64,000 nt of DNA from JASHVB01 sp035508435. GTDB taxonomy: Bacteria > Pseudomonadota > Alphaproteobacteria > Acetobacterales > Acetobacteraceae. Each line of letters begins with the position of its first letter. Position 1 is the first letter of the stretch. A program made the position numbers and the translations under genes. Shown here piece after piece: positions 62,180-64,000 of the stretch. Location: the NCBI GenBank assembly GCA_035508435.1, contig DATJNA010000125.1:1-64000 (forward strand). Reading direction: 5' to 3'. Below the pieces are notes generated by a model, which saw only the letters and a list, made by a program, of their open reading frames with translations, was not told where the DNA came from and did no database searches.

Positions 62180-63436
62180 ATGGACCGCAAATTCGACCTG
62201 CTCTTGCGTGGCGGCCATGTCATCGATCCCGCTGCCGGAATTGACGCCGGCGCCGACGTGGCCATCACCGATGGCCGCATCGCCGCGGTGGAAGCCGGCA
62301 TCCCACCCGAGACCGCCGGCACGGTGACGGATGTCAGCGACAAGCTGGTCATTGCCGGCATGATCGACACTCACGCGCACGTCTATCGCCACGTCACCGG
62401 GCGATTCGGGTTGGACGCCGACATGGTGGGCGTGCGGTCGGGCGTCACCACGTTGGTGGATCAGGGCGGCCCGAGCTGCATGACCCTGCCCGGCTTCCGC
62501 CATTTCATCGCGGAGCAAGCGCAAAGCCGTGTGGTGTGCTTCATTTCCACCTATCTGGTGGGCGGGCTTGAGGGCCATCTGTATCCCGAGCTCTACGGCC
62601 CCGGGCAGATCGACGTGCGTGCCACCGTGCGGGCCGCCCGCGACAACGCCGATATCGTGCGCGGCGTAAAGGGACATGCCGAGACCGGCGGCGTGTCGCG
62701 CTGGGGGCTGGAAGTAATCAAGCTCGCCAAGCAGATCTCGCGCGAGGCGGGGCTGCCGCTCTACATTCATCTCGGCCAGCTCTGGCCGGTGAAGCAAGGC
62801 GCGGAAGTCAACGCCGACGATGTGGTGGCCGCGCTGGTGCCGCTGATGGATGCGGGCGACGTGCTGGCACATCCGTTCACGCGCCATCCCGGCGGGTTCA
62901 TTTCCAGCGAGACCGGGGCAGTGCATCCGGTCGTCTGGGCGGCGATGGAACGCGGCGTGACGGTGGACGTCGGCCACGGCTCGCATTTCAGTTTCGACAT
63001 GGCGCGGCGCGTGCTGGCGGCCGGCATCAGGCCCTACACGCTGGGCGCCGACATGCACGGCTATAACGTGCGGGTGCCGAACGAGGCCGACGACCGCGGG
63101 GAAAACCCGTTCTTCGGCGTGGCGCCGTTCAACCTGACGCACGCGATGACGGAGTTGCTGACTCTGGGCGTGCCTCTGGCCGATGTGGTGGCGACGGTCA
63201 CGCTCAACCCCGCGCGCATGCTGCGCATGGAGGACCGGATCGGCTCGTTGCAGCCCGGGCGCGAGGCGGACGTCTCGGTGCTGGAAATGTCGCATGGCCG
63301 CTTCCGCCTGACCGACAACAGCGGCGAGACGGTGATCGCGCCCGCCATGCTGCGGCCCGTCTTCGCGTTGCGCGCGGGCCGGATGACCGAGGCGGAAAGT
63401 CCGCTGATTCCATCCTCCGAATTGCTCGCGGCCTGA
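62180..63436 (+). CDS. Amidohydrolase/deacetylase-family metallohydrolase
   Basis: 418 residues. FDLLLRGGHVIDPAAGIDAG opens it; metal ligands are in MIDTHAHVYRH (His-x-His), a candidate bridging Lys in VRGVKGHAETG, His in LPLYIHLGQ and LAHPFTRHPG, and the Asp in LGADMHGYN. The ATG follows GAGGAGGCCCGC (good ribosome-binding site). It probably opens a cyclic amide or removes an acyl group. It is followed by a DUF1989 gene three bases later and is divergent from the molybdenum hydroxylase, suggesting one N-compound pathway. Confidence 0.9.
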   Translation: MDRKFDLLLRGGHVIDPAAGIDAGADVAITDGRIAAVEAGIPPETAGTVTDVSDKLVIAGMIDTHAHVYRHVTGRFGLDADMVGVRSGVTTLVDQGGPSCMTLPGFRHFIAEQAQSRVVCFISTYLVGGLEGHLYPELYGPGQIDVRATVRAARDNADIVRGVKGHAETGGVSRWGLEVIKLAKQISREAGLPLYIHLGQLWPVKQGAEVNADDVVAALVPLMDAGDVLAHPFTRHPGGFISSETGAVHPVVWAAMERGVTVDVGHGSHFSFDMARRVLAAGIRPYTLGADMHGYNVRVPNEADDRGENPFFGVAPFNLTHAMTELLTLGVPLADVVATVTLNPARMLRMEDRIGSLQPGREADVSVLEMSHGRFRLTDNSGETVIAPAMLRPVFALRAGRMTEAESPLIPSSELLAA

Positions 63437-63439
63437 GCA

Positions 63440-64000
63440 ATGATGGAGCTGCTGCGCCAGACCATCGACGCCGGCGGGCGCTTCTCCACCCGGCTGGAAG
63501 CCGGCGACTTGCTCCGCATCGTCGATCTGCACGGCCAGCAGGCGGTGGATTTTCTCGCCTACGGGGCGGAACTGCCGGTCGATCGCTACAGCGCCGCCAA
63601 CACGATGAAGATCAACGGCAACATCTACCTGGGCAAGGGCGCCAAACTTTATTCCGAACGTGCGGAGGTGTTGCTCTCGATCGTGGGCGATACGGTCGGC
63701 CGGCATGACACGATCGGCGGCTGTTGCAGCATGTGGAGCAATTTCGTGCGATATGGTGTGAAGGGCACGCACGCTTGCCATGCGAACTTTGTCGCCGAGC
63801 TGGCGTGCTGGTCGCTGTCGCCGGCGGACATCGTCGCCAACGTCAATTTCTTCATGAACGTGCCGGTGCGGCAGGATGGCGGCATGGCGATCGAGGCGGG
63901 CCTGTCCAAGCCCGGCGACCACGTGGAGCTGCGCGCGGAGAAGCCGGTGATTGCGGTGCTGTCGAACTGTCCGCAGCGTAGCAATCCGGCCGCGGGCTTC
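63440..64000 (+). CDS. Urea carboxylase-associated family (DUF1989) protein, 3' end cut by the window
   Basis: 187 codons to the window end. QAVDFLAYGAELPVDRYSAA, NTMKINGNIYLGKGAKLYSE, and the Cys blocks TIGGCCSMWSNFVRYG and HACHANFVAELA are typical of DUF1989, found next to urea carboxylase and in nitrogen-compound catabolism. Full members are about 200-280 residues. ATG directly follows the amidohydrolase stop (TGAGCAATG), so the two are co-translated. Its biochemical role is not firmly known. Confidence 0.88.
   Translation, partial: MMELLRQTIDAGGRFSTRLEAGDLLRIVDLHGQQAVDFLAYGAELPVDRYSAANTMKINGNIYLGKGAKLYSERAEVLLSIVGDTVGRHDTIGGCCSMWSNFVRYGVKGTHACHANFVAELACWSLSPADIVANVNFFMNVPVRQDGGMAIEAGLSKPGDHVELRAEKPVIAVLSNCPQRSNPAAGF

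Noticed and set aside
62039..63922. A 627-codon open frame on the minus strand
   Set aside because: Shadow of the amidohydrolase and DUF1989 genes, composed of His/Arg/Gln-rich low-complexity sequence. Same reasoning as for 15188-16846 and 27181-28896.

Overview
The window is about 64 kb of GC-rich bacterial DNA. It is most likely chromosomal DNA from an alphaproteobacterium, plausibly Rhodospirillales/Acetobacteraceae. The reasons are an alpha-type SspB adaptor ending in the XB motif, a CoxLMS-type molybdenum hydroxylase, an NdvA-like glucan exporter, a DUF2934 protein, a PmtA-type phospholipid methyltransferase, and several copies of a 'TGTCATTGCGAG ... CGCAATGACA' palindromic repeat between genes. 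The taxonomic call is inference. No phage, plasmid or transposase genes were seen.

Layout. 1-9.5 kb: truncated trehalose-6-phosphate synthase, a stand-alone 5'-3' exonuclease, a DUF899 protein with a small membrane partner, a rhodanese, an MFS carboxylate or sialate-type carrier, a glyoxalase-fold protein, a TfdA-like dioxygenase, a short MetE-like methyltransferase, and tRNA-Leu(CAG) directly upstream of RNase D. 9.7-14.7 kb: a tight four-gene operon with a sugar ABC binding protein, two permeases and a GH31 enzyme that carries the sulfoquinovosidase signature residues. 15-22.8 kb: a molybdopterin oxidoreductase, a polytopic membrane protein with a heptapeptide-repeat N terminus, and a complete polyamine-type ABC importer. 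22.9-29.9 kb: an ammonium transporter with Glu in place of the first twin-His, a UbiH-type hydroxylase, and a lipid-related group (PmtA-like methyltransferase, unknown membrane protein, class III aminotransferase, phosphatidylserine decarboxylase). 30.1-35.3 kb: housekeeping genes thrS-infC (infC apparently starts on AUA) and sspB-fumarase, separated by a decayed DUF1640 gene.

35.7-44.2 kb is a catabolic accessory region. It holds two luciferase-like flavin monooxygenases around a LysR regulator, a class III CoA transferase, two acyl-CoA dehydrogenases, a small Ser-rich secreted peptide, a secreted Cys-rich protein and a VapBC module with a visible promoter and operator. 44.4-50 kb: an RND efflux pump with its adaptor, and a two-subunit TPP decarboxylase of the sulfopyruvate/phosphonopyruvate type. 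50.2-57.2 kb: NdvA-like exporter, DUF2934 protein, glutamine-dependent NAD synthetase, RidA-like protein, dienelactone-hydrolase-like enzyme and a Crp/Fnr regulator. 57.5-64 kb: a molybdenum hydroxylase operon whose 2Fe-2S subunit is fused to a CoxG-like domain, then a metallo-amidohydrolase and a truncated DUF1989 protein.

The strongest leads are the sulfoquinovose uptake/hydrolysis operon that lacks its own ATPase, the lipid headgroup cluster, the AUA start of infC, the Glu-variant Amt, the CoxS-CoxG fusion, and a window-wide preference for the hexamer GAGCAA/TTGCTC over GAGCAG/CTGCTC that overrides normal codon choice.
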